From: an uncultured beta proteobacterium | GTDB lineage: Bacteria; Pseudomonadota; Gammaproteobacteria; Burkholderiales; Burkholderiaceae | DNA: 22,335 nt | NCBI GenBank assembly: GCA_903827075.1 | Contig: CAIKGX010000112.1 | Span: forward strand, 1 to 22,335 | Reading direction: 5' to 3' | Shown here: positions 1-8,298 of the stretch, one piece after another | Numbering within the stretch: the first letter of the stretch is position 1 | How the letters are laid out: every line of letters begins with the position of its first letter | Notes under the pieces: model-generated | What the model was told of the DNA's origin: nothing | The model's input: only the letters and a program-made list of their open reading frames with translations | Databases searched by the model: none | Program-made: the position numbers and the translations under genes

Positions 1-55
1 ATTTCTTACTTAAAATAGGTATTTAACCCATTTAGGTGCATTGTTTTACCACCCC

Positions 56-1000
56 ATGACAAAGCCCATTTCCCCCTCCCCCCCAAAGAGAATCTACATC
101 CAAGAAGTGGTTACACGGGATGGCTTTCAGGCAGAAAGCACCTTTATTCCCCCTGAGGAGAAGATTGCATTAATCAATCGCCTCAGCCATGCAGGCTACG
201 CCAAAATTGAGGTCACCTCATTCACCAGCCCTAAAGCGATTCCGATGCTGGCAGATGCTGAGACAGTGATGCAAGGCATAGCACGGGTCCCTGGTGTGGA
301 ATACACAGCATTGATTCCCAATCTCAGAGGTGCAGAGCGCGCATTAACTGTCGGGGTTGATGAATTTAACTTAGTCATGTCAGTTAGTGAGGCGCACAAT
401 CAAGCCAATCTCAAGATGGGCCGAGAAGATTCATTTAATGCCCTTAGCAAAGTGATTAATTTGGCTCATGCCAATCACATAGCAACCAATGTTTCCCTAT
501 CTACTAGCTTTGGTTGCCCCATGAGTGGAATGACACCGCTCGCAGACCTCATGAATTGGATTGATCGCTTTGCTCATACTGGTGTTCGTGGGATCACCAT
601 TTGCGATACCACTGGTATGGCTAACCCAGCACAAGTCAATTCAGTATGTGAGGCGGCACAATCAAAATATCCTCATTTGCAATGGACGCTTCACTTTCAT
701 AACACTAGAGGTATGGGCTTAGCTAATGCGCTTGCAGCACTGAATGCCGGCATTGACCGCTTTGATTCCTCTTTAGGCGGTCTGGGTGGTTGCCCTTATG
801 CGCCTGGGGCCACTGGAAACATATGTACTGAAGAATTAGTGCATATGTTTGATCTGATGGGTTTAGATACTCGCATGAATATAGATACTCTTCTAGAATG
901 CTCTCAAGATCTACAAAAGATCATTGGAAGAACCTTGCCAAGCCAACTGCTCATGGCTGGCAAAGTCGATAAGCTACATACTGCTCCTTGCCAAACTTAG
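56..1000 (+). CDS. mvaB: Hydroxymethylglutaryl-CoA lyase
   Basis: Predicted to cleave 3-hydroxy-3-methylglutaryl-CoA to acetyl-CoA and acetoacetate in the cytoplasm, as a TIM-barrel metal-dependent lyase of the HMGL-like family. Residues line up with the human enzyme at constant spacing. Numbering from the ATG, these are R21-D22 in TRDG, E52, the metal-binding pair H213/H215 in HFH, the family signature GLGGCPYAPGATGN with the mobile-loop cysteine C246, and N255. Length (314 aa) is normal. I chose ATG at 56; a TTG at 41 in the same frame has an AGGTG close upstream and would add five residues. The neighbours (3-hydroxybutyrate dehydrogenase, CoA-transferases, acyl-CoA dehydrogenase) fit breakdown of leucine-like or branched acids. 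The gene ends 9 bases from the convergent dehydrogenase gene. A related lyase with a longer-chain substrate cannot be excluded. Confidence 0.88.
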   Translation: MTKPISPSPPKRIYIQEVVTRDGFQAESTFIPPEEKIALINRLSHAGYAKIEVTSFTSPKAIPMLADAETVMQGIARVPGVEYTALIPNLRGAERALTVGVDEFNLVMSVSEAHNQANLKMGREDSFNALSKVINLAHANHIATNVSLSTSFGCPMSGMTPLADLMNWIDRFAHTGVRGITICDTTGMANPAQVNSVCEAAQSKYPHLQWTLHFHNTRGMGLANALAALNAGIDRFDSSLGGLGGCPYAPGATGNICTEELVHMFDLMGLDTRMNIDTLLECSQDLQKIIGRTLPSQLLMAGKVDKLHTAPCQT

Positions 1001-1009
1001 GCTCTAAGC

Positions 1010-1786
1010 TTATTGCGCCGTCCAGCCACCATCCATATTCCAAGCAACTCCACGAACTTCAGACGCATCTGGCCCACACAGAAATACTGCTAAAGCAGCC
1101 AACTGCTCAGGGGCAACAAATTGACCTGAAGGCTGCTTCTCTGAAACTAAGGCATTCTTAGCCACTTCATTAGAAACACCATCGCGTTCAGCACGTGCAT
1201 CTACTTGTTTTTGAACTAGTGGTGTCAATACCCATCCAGGACAGATTGCATTACAAGTAATTCCTGTTTTTGCATTTTCAAGCGCAGTTACTTTGGTCAA
1301 GCCGATGATGCCATGTTTAGCAGCAACATATGCAGATTTCTGTGACGATCCCACCAAACCATGCACGGAGGCGATATTAATAATGCGTCCCCAGTTTCTT
1401 TTTTTCATTCCCGGTAAGGCATGGTGAGATGTATAAAAAGCAGAGCTTAGATTAATTGCAATGATCGACTCCCACTTATCAGCGGGAAAATCTTCTACAT
1501 TGGCGGTGTACTGAATACCTGCGTTATTCACCAAAATATCAAGTGCGCCAAAGCGTTTCTCAGTTTGCTTAATGAGGTCTTCAATCTCTACCGGCTTACT
1601 CATATCCGCACCATGGTAATCCACCTCCACGCCACATGCCTTGATCTGATCAATAGCAGCATCTTTCTCACCAAAACCATTAACCATGATATTGACACCC
1701 TGCTTTGCTAATCCAATAGCAATTGCCAAACCAATACCGCTAGTGGAACCAGTGACCAGCGCTGTTTTACCTTTTAAGTTGGACAT
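1010..1786 (-). CDS. bdhA: 3-hydroxybutyrate dehydrogenase (SDR family)
   Basis: Classical short-chain dehydrogenase of 258 aa that interconverts (R)-3-hydroxybutyrate and acetoacetate with NAD(H). The cofactor motif TGSTSGIG lies at residues 12-19, NNAG at 87-90, and the catalytic S140, Y153 and K157 are present. The substrate-contacting residues known from the Pseudomonas enzyme (Q94, H144, K152, Q196, W257 there) all appear here two positions earlier, as Q92, H142, K150, Q194 and W255. This argues for a true 3-hydroxybutyrate dehydrogenase rather than an acetoacetyl-CoA reductase or a generic SDR. It is the last gene of the minus-strand run CoA-transferase, yqaA-like, bdhA, 53 bases after the membrane protein. 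Its product or substrate, acetoacetate, is what the facing HMG-CoA lyase releases. It could also serve polyhydroxybutyrate turnover. Confidence 0.92.
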   Translation of the reverse strand: MSNLKGKTALVTGSTSGIGLAIAIGLAKQGVNIMVNGFGEKDAAIDQIKACGVEVDYHGADMSKPVEIEDLIKQTEKRFGALDILVNNAGIQYTANVEDFPADKWESIIAINLSSAFYTSHHALPGMKKRNWGRIINIASVHGLVGSSQKSAYVAAKHGIIGLTKVTALENAKTGITCNAICPGWVLTPLVQKQVDARAERDGVSNEVAKNALVSEKQPSGQFVAPEQLAALAVFLCGPDASEVRGVAWNMDGGWTAQ

Positions 1787-1839
1787 ATCTATATTTTCAA
1801 ATGGGTTTTAAGGAAGAGCCTAGGATACAACGGAAATAT

Positions 1840-2343
1840 TTAGATTAAATGAAACCAATGCCCCAATTGGTGCCAAAAACTGTTGGGAACCAAGGTTAAA
1901 AGCCAGGTCATAGTTAAGTAACGAAAGAGTTTGCCAATAAACATATACATCAAGCACGATTTCCAGGGCAGTCGCAACCAGCCAGCAGCCAAACAGAGGG
2001 GATCGCCAAAACCAGGCAGCCAAGAAAAGAGGAGCATCTTAGGGCCCCGCTTTTCAAGCCAAGCTTGCATGCGGCCATGGGTCGGCCCCTTGAGAGACTC
2101 AAAGCTATTTCTGCCAATGAGGCCCAACCACCAATTAGTGAGGCCGCCCAATGTATTACCAATGGTGGCAACTGCAATTGCCGCCCAATATAGCTGGGGG
2201 TTGATAGAAACATAACCAAAAAGGATTGGCTCAGACCCAATGGGCACAAGCGTTGCTGAAATAAAAGCACTAATAAATACGGCGGGTAGACCGATGGATG
2301 GCATTCCAAAAAGATCAAAAAAATGCTCGAGCATCTGCTCCAT
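1840..2343 (-). CDS. YqaA-like inner-membrane protein (DedA/VTT relative)
   Basis: A 167-residue hydrophobic protein with the pattern of the small YqaA branch of the DedA/VTT (SNARE-associated) family. It has an N-terminal hydrophobic re-entrant-like stretch with a PxGSEP segment (about residues 33-40), then a G-rich helix containing GNTLGG and NWWLG, and a loop with a WLEKRGP segment. A second half follows with a W-PGFGDPLCLAAG motif near residues 108-122 and a C-terminal membrane helix. YqaA function is unknown; DedA relatives are linked to envelope homeostasis and lipid-carrier transport. Its ATG overlaps the stop of the upstream CoA-transferase by one base (TAATG), so the two are probably translationally coupled, an unexpected partner for an acyl-CoA enzyme. 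Confidence 0.8.
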   Translation of the reverse strand: MEQMLEHFFDLFGMPSIGLPAVFISAFISATLVPIGSEPILFGYVSINPQLYWAAIAVATIGNTLGGLTNWWLGLIGRNSFESLKGPTHGRMQAWLEKRGPKMLLFSWLPGFGDPLCLAAGWLRLPWKSCLMYMFIGKLFRYLTMTWLLTLVPNSFWHQLGHWFHLI

Positions 2344-3548
2344 TAAGCGAGGACCCCAGATTTTTTCAAAGCAGTAATTTGCTCATCAGTTAAGCCCGCA
2401 GATTTCAATACCTGATCAGTATGCTCCCCTAATGAAGGTGCGCGATATCGTATAGCTCCCGGATTATGGGATAGCTTAGGAATAATCCCAGGTACTTCAA
2501 CTTTTAAACCATCAGAACTCACTACCGTCTCAATGACGCCCCGCGCTCGGTAGTGCGGATCTTGCGCAATATCTTTGGCGGTATAAATTTTTCCTGAAGG
2601 AACCTGAGCAAGAACCAAATCTTTAAGCACCTCGTCTAGATTAAGTGTATTGGTCCAAGCATTAATAGCTGCATCAATTTCAATAACTCTCTTAGCTCTG
2701 CCATCATTACGTGCCAGGCTTGGGTCATCACTGAAGTCTTGACGTCCAATGAGTGTCATTAATCTCTTAAATATAGAATCACCATTACCAGCAATCAGAA
2801 CAAATTGCCCATCCTTGCAGCGATAAGCATTAGAAGGAGCAATGCCAGGCAAAGCTCCGCCGGCCGGTTCACGAATAGCACCAAATACGGAATACTCAGG
2901 CAACAAACTTTCCGTTAAGTTAAATACGGATTCATATAGAGCCACATCAATCATTTGCCCCTCACCACCACGAGCATCTCGTTCGTACAGCGCCAATAAA
3001 ACGCCAAGCGCCCCATGTAATCCTGCTATCGTATCGCCCAAAGAAACACCTGCTCTCACAGGAATTTCACCAGGGTGCCCAGTGATATAGCGTAGGCCAG
3101 CCATCGCTTCACCTATAGCAGCAAACCCAGGTTCATCTCGGCGTGGGCCATCCTGACCATATCCCGATATACGCAACATAATTAACTTGGGGTTGGCCTT
3201 GTGTAAGACTTCCCATCCTAGACCCCACTTTTCCAAAGTGCCAGGACGAAAGTTCTCAATCACCACATCCGCCTCTTGAGCAAGACGTCTAGCAATTTCC
3301 TGGCCCTCTTTGACTCTCAGATCCAAGCAAATCGATTGTTTATTGCGAGAGTGGGCTTGCCACCACACTGAAGTACCTTGGTGTAACATTCTCCATTTAC
3401 GCAATGGGTCACCTTCACCGGGTGATTCCACTTTAATAATTTCTGCGCCAAAGTCAGCCAAGGTTTTAGAGGCAAAGGGTCCAGCAATCAATTGTCCCAA
3501 TTCTAAAATCTTGATGCCATTCAGAATTTGTCGTGTTGGTAATGTCAT
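2343..3548 (-). CDS. Family III (CaiB/BaiF) CoA-transferase, subfamily lacking the usual Asp
   Basis: A protein of about 401 aa of the formyl-CoA transferase/CaiB class, which moves CoA between carboxylic acids in the cytoplasm. Family landmarks are GIKILELGQLIAGPF at the N-terminus, FGAEIIKVE, NRNKQS-like SRNKQSICLDL, DVVIENFRPG, ISGYGQDGP and a C-terminal LGEHTDQVL. In the segment where most members carry Y/F-D-x-x-x-Q (the Asp that forms the acyl anhydride), this protein reads GFAAIGEAMAG, with Ala at the Asp position by eye. The neighbouring plus-strand paralogue keeps AYDLLIQ. I recall GFGxIGEAMGG forms in other betaproteobacteria, so this is probably a real subfamily rather than damage. 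I preferred ATG at 3548; an in-frame GTG at 3602 would add 18 residues. First gene of a run with yqaA-like and bdhA. Substrate unknown. Confidence 0.85.
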   Translation of the reverse strand: MTLPTRQILNGIKILELGQLIAGPFASKTLADFGAEIIKVESPGEGDPLRKWRMLHQGTSVWWQAHSRNKQSICLDLRVKEGQEIARRLAQEADVVIENFRPGTLEKWGLGWEVLHKANPKLIMLRISGYGQDGPRRDEPGFAAIGEAMAGLRYITGHPGEIPVRAGVSLGDTIAGLHGALGVLLALYERDARGGEGQMIDVALYESVFNLTESLLPEYSVFGAIREPAGGALPGIAPSNAYRCKDGQFVLIAGNGDSIFKRLMTLIGRQDFSDDPSLARNDGRAKRVIEIDAAINAWTNTLNLDEVLKDLVLAQVPSGKIYTAKDIAQDPHYRARGVIETVVSSDGLKVEVPGIIPKLSHNPGAIRYRAPSLGEHTDQVLKSAGLTDEQITALKKSGVLA

Positions 3549-3627
3549 CTCTTTATTAGACCCTATTAAGATCTTTTTAATGTACTGAGGGTCTATTTTC
3601 ACCCTCTTTCATGGATTCCCACAGTTT

Positions 3628-3657
3628 TTCAAATCCTGCTTAAACTATCGATATAAA
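3628..3657 (+). promoter_or_regulatory. Possible sigma70 promoter for the acyl-CoA dehydrogenase pair
   Basis: A -35-like TTCAAA (3628-3633) and a -10-like TATAAA (3652-3657) are separated by 18 bases, in the divergent gap between the minus-strand CoA-transferase and the plus-strand acyl-CoA dehydrogenase. Transcription would start near 3664, about 44 bases before the ATG. Each hexamer matches consensus at four or five of six positions. Assigned by eye only, with no experimental support. Confidence 0.35.
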
Positions 3658-3707
3658 CCCGCAAAAAAACAATATAGCGGCAGACAACCATTTTGATTGA
3701 AAATCCC

Positions 3708-4877
3708 ATGAATCACCCCATTCCAAAGCCCGATCAATATCAGGATATGCGCGAGGCCTTGCGCGATCTTTGTGGAAGTTTTGATTCCGCCTATTGGCAA
3801 AAGATTGACCATGAACGGACTTATCCAGAGGCCTTCGTAGATGCCATGGCCAAAGCAGGTTGGCTAGCAGCTTTAATTCCCGAGGAATATGGCGGATCTG
3901 GACTTGGTCTTGCAGAGGCTTCCGTCATCATGGAGGAGATTAATTTCTCTGGTGGAAATGCAGGCTCTTGCCATGGACAAATGTACAACATGGGTACCCT
4001 GCTTCGTCACGGATCAGATACACAGAAAAAACTATACCTCCCTAAAATTGCCACTGGTGAACTTCGGCTACAAACCATGGCTGTTACCGAACCAACTACT
4101 GGCACAGACACAACAAAACTGAAAACCACTGCAGTGAAAAAGGGTGACAAGTACTTCGTCAATGGGCAAAAGGTGTGGATCTCCCGCATTCAACATTCAG
4201 ATCTCATGATTTTGCTGGCGCGAACCACACCGCTATCGGAAGTAAAGAAAAAAACTGAAGGCATGTCGATTTTTATCGTTAACCTTAAAGACTCTATAGG
4301 CAAAGGGATGGAGATTCGTCCAATTGCAAACATGGTTAACCACGAAACCAATGAAGTCTTTTTTGATAATTTAGAAATTCCCGCAGAAAATCTCATTGGC
4401 GAAGAAGGTCAGGGATTTAAATATATTCTCGATGGTTTAAATGCTGAGCGCGCCCTCATTGCAGCAGAGTGTATAGGGGATGCTTATTGGTTTGTGGATA
4501 AGGCAAGGCGCTATGCAAACGATCGAGTGGTATTCGATCGCCCTATTGGCAAGAATCAGGGTATCCAGTTTCCAATTGCTGATAGCTTTATTGAAACTGA
4601 GGCAGCTAACTTAATGCGCTTTAAAGCCTGCGAATTATTTGATGCTAAACAGCCCTGTGGTGCTGAGGCCAATATGGCAAAGTACCTCGCGGCAAAAGCA
4701 TCCTGGGAAGCTGCTAATGTTTGCTTACAAACCCATGGGGGCTTTGGCTTTGCCAATGAATATGATGTTGAGCGCAAGTTTAGAGAAACCCGCCTTTATC
4801 AGGTGGCACCTATCTCTACCAATTTAATTTATTCATACATCGCCGAGCATATCCTTGGCTTACCACGTTCATTCTGA
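3708..4877 (+). CDS. Acyl-CoA dehydrogenase family protein
   Basis: FAD-dependent acyl-CoA dehydrogenase of 389 aa that introduces a 2,3-double bond into an acyl-CoA and passes electrons to ETF. Seen in order: an N-terminal helical domain with IPEEYGGSGLGLAEAS, the middle domain flavin motif MAVTEPTTGTDTT, the KVWISR segment, VFFDNLEIPAENLIGEEGQGF, and a C-terminal helical domain with VVFDRPIGKNQGIQFPIA and THGGFGFANEYDVERKFRETRLYQ. The usual catalytic Glu of the YEGT motif is absent, since the sequence continues YQVAPIST. A Glu in GLNAERAL sits where isovaleryl- and long-chain enzymes place their base. ATG at 3708 is chosen over an upstream TTG at 3693; neither has a strong ribosome site. 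It is followed 12 bases later by a CoA-transferase, so the two probably act on one organic acid, not identified. Confidence 0.87.
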   Translation: MNHPIPKPDQYQDMREALRDLCGSFDSAYWQKIDHERTYPEAFVDAMAKAGWLAALIPEEYGGSGLGLAEASVIMEEINFSGGNAGSCHGQMYNMGTLLRHGSDTQKKLYLPKIATGELRLQTMAVTEPTTGTDTTKLKTTAVKKGDKYFVNGQKVWISRIQHSDLMILLARTTPLSEVKKKTEGMSIFIVNLKDSIGKGMEIRPIANMVNHETNEVFFDNLEIPAENLIGEEGQGFKYILDGLNAERALIAAECIGDAYWFVDKARRYANDRVVFDRPIGKNQGIQFPIADSFIETEAANLMRFKACELFDAKQPCGAEANMAKYLAAKASWEAANVCLQTHGGFGFANEYDVERKFRETRLYQVAPISTNLIYSYIAEHILGLPRSF

Positions 4878-4889
4878 GTAAATTCCCAT

Positions 4890-6074
4890 ATGAGCATTCG
4901 CCCTTTAGATGGAATAACTGTCGTATCTCTTGAGCATGCCATTGCCGCCCCGTTTTGCACGCGCCAATTAGCGGATTTGGGTGCGCGGATCATTAAGGTG
5001 GAAAGGCCTGGCGCTGGAGATTTTGCAAGAGCCTATGATGAGCGCGTGAACGGCATGGCATCTCATTTTGCTTGGGTCAATCGCTCTAAAGAAAGTTTGA
5101 CGCTGGATTTAAAACAAGCTGAGGCCCTAGATGCATTAAAGATCCTTCTCAAGACGGCCGATGTTCTAGTGCAAAACTTGGCTCCTGGCGCAGCTGCTCG
5201 TATGGGTCTTACGGCAGACTTATTGCACCAAGAAAACCCTCGTTTAATTTTGTGTGATATCTCAGGTTACGGCAATGATGGCCCCTATAGAGATAAAAAA
5301 GCATATGACCTACTCATTCAGAGTGAGGCGGGATTTTTATCCGTCACCGGAACGCCAGACACGCCTAGCAAAGCAGGTAACTCAATCGCTGATATTGCTG
5401 CGGGTATGTATGCCTACACCAATATTTTATCTGCCCTGCTCCTCCGAGGTAAAACGGGAAAAGGCTCTACGATTGATGTTTCTATGCTGGAATCCTTGGG
5501 CGAATGGATGAGTTATCCCCTGTATTACGCCTATGAAGGTGCTGCGCCACCTCCTAGAAACGGAGCTTCTCACGCCACTATTTATCCTTACGGGCCATTT
5601 AAAGCAGGTGATGGCGGTACAGTAATGCTAGGCCTCCAGAACGATCGGGAATGGATGCAGTTTTGCGAGGTCGTTCTAGGAGATTTTGCCTTAGCTAAAG
5701 ATGAACGCTTTGATAAAAACTTCAAACGCAATGAAAAGCGTGTTGAATTACTTTCTATCATCGATGCCTGTTTTAGCAAACTCACCACCGAGCAAGTCAT
5801 TGCAAAACTAGATCAAGCCCAAATTGCTAATGCCCGTCTAAATGATATGGCCGGTTTATGGAAACATGATCAACTTCAAGCTCGTGATCGTTGGGTGCAG
5901 GTTGCCTCCCCTGTTGGTCCTATTCCAGCGCTACTGCCACCTGGATCAAATGATAGCTACACCTATCGCATGGATGCAATCCCTGCCGTGGGTGAGCATA
6001 CTGTTGCCATCCTCTCTGAAATAGGCATCTCATCATCTGAGATAGAGCGAATGCGATCTACAGGGGCAATCTAA
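4890..6074 (+). CDS. Family III (CaiB/BaiF) CoA-transferase
   Basis: A second family III CoA-transferase, 394 aa, cytoplasmic. Landmarks: LDGITVVSLEHAIAAPFCTRQLADLGARIIKVE at the start, FAWVNRSKESLTLDL, DVLVQNLAPGAAARMGL, ISGYGNDGPYRDKKAYDLLIQSEAGF (with the Asp expected to form the acyl-anhydride intermediate), GKGSTIDVSMLE, and VGEHTVAILSEIG near the C-terminus. The Asp is intact, unlike in the minus-strand paralogue about 1.3 kb away. Its position 12 bases after the acyl-CoA dehydrogenase implies a two-gene operon in which it supplies or recovers the CoA of the dehydrogenase substrate. Its stop codon interlocks with that of the convergent cardiolipin synthase gene (4-base overlap), so there is no room for a conventional terminator. 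Substrate not deducible. Confidence 0.87.
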   Translation: MSIRPLDGITVVSLEHAIAAPFCTRQLADLGARIIKVERPGAGDFARAYDERVNGMASHFAWVNRSKESLTLDLKQAEALDALKILLKTADVLVQNLAPGAAARMGLTADLLHQENPRLILCDISGYGNDGPYRDKKAYDLLIQSEAGFLSVTGTPDTPSKAGNSIADIAAGMYAYTNILSALLLRGKTGKGSTIDVSMLESLGEWMSYPLYYAYEGAAPPPRNGASHATIYPYGPFKAGDGGTVMLGLQNDREWMQFCEVVLGDFALAKDERFDKNFKRNEKRVELLSIIDACFSKLTTEQVIAKLDQAQIANARLNDMAGLWKHDQLQARDRWVQVASPVGPIPALLPPGSNDSYTYRMDAIPAVGEHTVAILSEIGISSSEIERMRSTGAI

Positions 6075-7549
6075 AGCAAAGGTGAAGTAAGGTGGGCTGC
6101 ATTTTCTAGATAGTGTTTCCAACGCGGGCGCTTTGCCCAAGCCTTAGGATCTACTAGATCCGATTGACTCAAATAAAATTGAATTAACTCCTCTAGCTTG
6201 ACGCAAAAATCTTCGTTATAAATGATGAGGCTAATCTCAAAGTTTAATCGCAAGCTGCGTTGATCAAAATTGACTGAGCCAAAGATCGCAATTCTCCTAT
6301 CGATCAGCAAACTCTTTGTATGTAGCAGGCCACCATGAAACTCAGCGATCGTCACCCCTGAACTCATTAAGTCTTCGTAAAAACTTTTACTACTCCAAGC
6401 AACTAAAGTGGAATCATTCAGCTTGGGCACAATCAAGGTTACTAGCACCCCACGTCTTGCAGCTGCCATCAGGGCTTGAAGTAATCCATCATCAGGACCA
6501 AAATAAGGAGTGGTAATGGTTAAGCTTTCGCGAGCATCAATAATCGCTGAAAGCATTACTTGATACAAAATATCATCCCGATAAACTGGCCCTGAGGCTA
6601 ATTCCTGTGCTATAGCCTCACCATCATGGGGCGATGCAGGCGGATTTCGATCATCAAAGTGGGTGATATTTGGATTATCAACACTCCAGTCAAAGGAGAA
6701 AGTTAACTCAAACTGGGAAGTGACAGGACCATCAACGCGCACCATTGCATCAACCCACTCACCCACTCCTGAATCCTGCTTAAATGTACGTGGATCGACC
6801 ATATTCATACTACCTGTCCAAACAATGGCACCATCCACTACAAAAATTTTACGATGTAGACGTATGTCAGCGCGCCGAAACTGAAACCTGCCAATTTGAA
6901 TGGGTAAAGCCTCAGTTACCTGTATTCCTGCATTTCTAAATCGTGCTGGCCATTTAGACTTAAACCAATCTTTACTACCTAAGGAGTCCAATAAAACACG
7001 GCAAGCCACACCCCGCCTAGAGGCAGTAATTAAAGCCTCGCCTACTCGATCAGCATCACCACCTAAAGCCCATATATAAAACTCCAAATGCAAACTCTTT
7101 TTTGCCTGGTTAATCTCATCGATAAAACACTGAAGTATTTCAAGTGAATTGGTATACAACTGAATTTTGTTGCCGGCAACAACTGGTGTGCCATTTTTAG
7201 ACTCTGCCAAAAGACTTAATGCCCTCCCCTCAAGAGGCAGTTTCTGACGGTCTCCAGCATAGTCTTGGCACATCCGCTCAGTAATCTGTGCGTATTCACG
7301 ATTCATACGTGTAATTTTCCGCGTCAATTTACGGCCTACCGGACGCTCGCCAATGAGCACATACAAACTAATTCCCAATATTGGGAAGGTCATCACGATA
7401 AAAATCCATGCGAATGCCACGCCAACCGGCCTTCTTACCGAAATAATGACTCCAATAAAGTAAGTAACTAAAAGAAAATGAAAAAATAAAATGCCATTTA
7501 AATCTACATTCAGGGTTGTATGCAGAAATGCACTCAATAAGTCGTTCAT
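6071..7549 (-). CDS. cls: Cardiolipin synthase, ClsA-like
   Basis: A 492-residue member of the phospholipase D superfamily that joins two phosphatidylglycerols into cardiolipin plus glycerol at the inner membrane. The N-terminus has two membrane helices (about residues 18-37 and 44-65). Two HKD motifs follow: H232-x-K234-x4-D239 with a trailing GSMN, and H410-x-K412-x4-D417 with a trailing GSVN. The C-terminus ends in a HLTSPLL tail like that of ClsA proteins. Length matches ClsA rather than the shorter ClsB. It is the last gene of an operon whose upstream neighbours are a nuclease/phosphatase-fold enzyme and a BFD-like protein. Its ATG overlaps the upstream stop as ATGA (4 bases). The pairing of an EEP enzyme with a cardiolipin synthase recalls ybhP-clsB in Escherichia coli. 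Confidence 0.93.
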   Translation of the reverse strand: MNDLLSAFLHTTLNVDLNGILFFHFLLVTYFIGVIISVRRPVGVAFAWIFIVMTFPILGISLYVLIGERPVGRKLTRKITRMNREYAQITERMCQDYAGDRQKLPLEGRALSLLAESKNGTPVVAGNKIQLYTNSLEILQCFIDEINQAKKSLHLEFYIWALGGDADRVGEALITASRRGVACRVLLDSLGSKDWFKSKWPARFRNAGIQVTEALPIQIGRFQFRRADIRLHRKIFVVDGAIVWTGSMNMVDPRTFKQDSGVGEWVDAMVRVDGPVTSQFELTFSFDWSVDNPNITHFDDRNPPASPHDGEAIAQELASGPVYRDDILYQVMLSAIIDARESLTITTPYFGPDDGLLQALMAAARRGVLVTLIVPKLNDSTLVAWSSKSFYEDLMSSGVTIAEFHGGLLHTKSLLIDRRIAIFGSVNFDQRSLRLNFEISLIIYNEDFCVKLEELIQFYLSQSDLVDPKAWAKRPRWKHYLENAAHLTSPLL

Positions 7550-8298
7550 GCTATTTCCAGTTCAGCAGTAATGCCGAGGTGATCAGAAAGTCTGAGCCAT
7601 TCATACAAGATATTGGCAGAGTGAATTTTTAAGCCTCGTACATAAATTCGATCCATTGGAAGTATTGGCTTCACACTTGGAAAGGTCTTGGCTGGCGAAC
7701 CCGTTAATACCTCGAATACTTCACTAAAGCCCGCTGCCAGCATTGGTGCTCCCATGCGATTACGCCAATCATTAAAGTCACCTGCAACAATGGCGGGGCC
7801 ATCGTTCGCTAGGGTATCAATGTAATGGATGATTTCCTCTAACTGACGCTCCCTACCGCGCTCAAACAAAGCCAGATGCACACAGAAGCAATGAATTGGC
7901 GTGCTTACACCATCAAACTGGGTCACGCTATGTAAGAGGCCGCGTCTCTCAAAGCGATAGGCAGAAATATCATAGTTCTGCCCTTTATGTAAAGGGTGTT
8001 TAGAAAGTATGGCGTTGCCATGATGGCCGTCAGGATATTCCATATTCTTTCCGTAGTGCCAATCATGCCAAAAGTCTTCGGATAAAAAATGGGTAAGCTC
8101 TGTCAAAGGCCAATGCCCAAATCGTCGAATACGACCCCGATGCTCCTGCTGTACTTCTTGCAAGAAAAGTAAATCGGGATGATGGGAGCGCATCTTTTGG
8201 CGTAACTCATAAATGGTAGAGCGTCTATGCAAAGGTGATAAACCTTTATGCATATTCATTGTCATGATGCTAAATCGCCCCGCCGTCATCTGCATCAT
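7546..8298 (-). CDS. Endonuclease/exonuclease/phosphatase-family protein
   Basis: A 250-residue metal-dependent hydrolase of the EEP superfamily (DNase I / phosphatase fold), cytoplasmic by absence of a signal. Superfamily positions are visible: N15 in MNMHKG, E48 in LFLQEVQ, HGNAILSK (93-100), H141 in CVHLALF, D174 and N176 in VAGDFNDW, DRIYV (216-220), and the closing SDH (238-240). The substrate may be nucleic acid, a phospholipid headgroup or another phosphoester; the family does not decide this. Genomic coupling is tight: its start overlaps the BFD-like gene stop by one base (TAATG) and its stop overlaps the cls start (ATGA). That placement favours a role in phospholipid metabolism or envelope maintenance, as proposed for YbhP-type proteins, but this is inference. 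Confidence 0.85.
   Translation of the reverse strand: MMQMTAGRFSIMTMNMHKGLSPLHRRSTIYELRQKMRSHHPDLLFLQEVQQEHRGRIRRFGHWPLTELTHFLSEDFWHDWHYGKNMEYPDGHHGNAILSKHPLHKGQNYDISAYRFERRGLLHSVTQFDGVSTPIHCFCVHLALFERGRERQLEEIIHYIDTLANDGPAIVAGDFNDWRNRMGAPMLAAGFSEVFEVLTGSPAKTFPSVKPILPMDRIYVRGLKIHSANILYEWLRLSDHLGITAELEIA

Noticed and set aside
996..1008. CTTAG-GCT-CTAAG inverted repeat between HMG-CoA lyase and 3-hydroxybutyrate dehydrogenase
   Set aside because: Only a 5-bp AT-rich stem overlapping a stop codon and without a T-run on either strand; too weak to call a terminator.
1950..2318. 122-codon minus-strand frame overlapping the YqaA-like gene
   Set aside because: The overlapping frame has the coherent YqaA motifs and a coupled start; this one has none.
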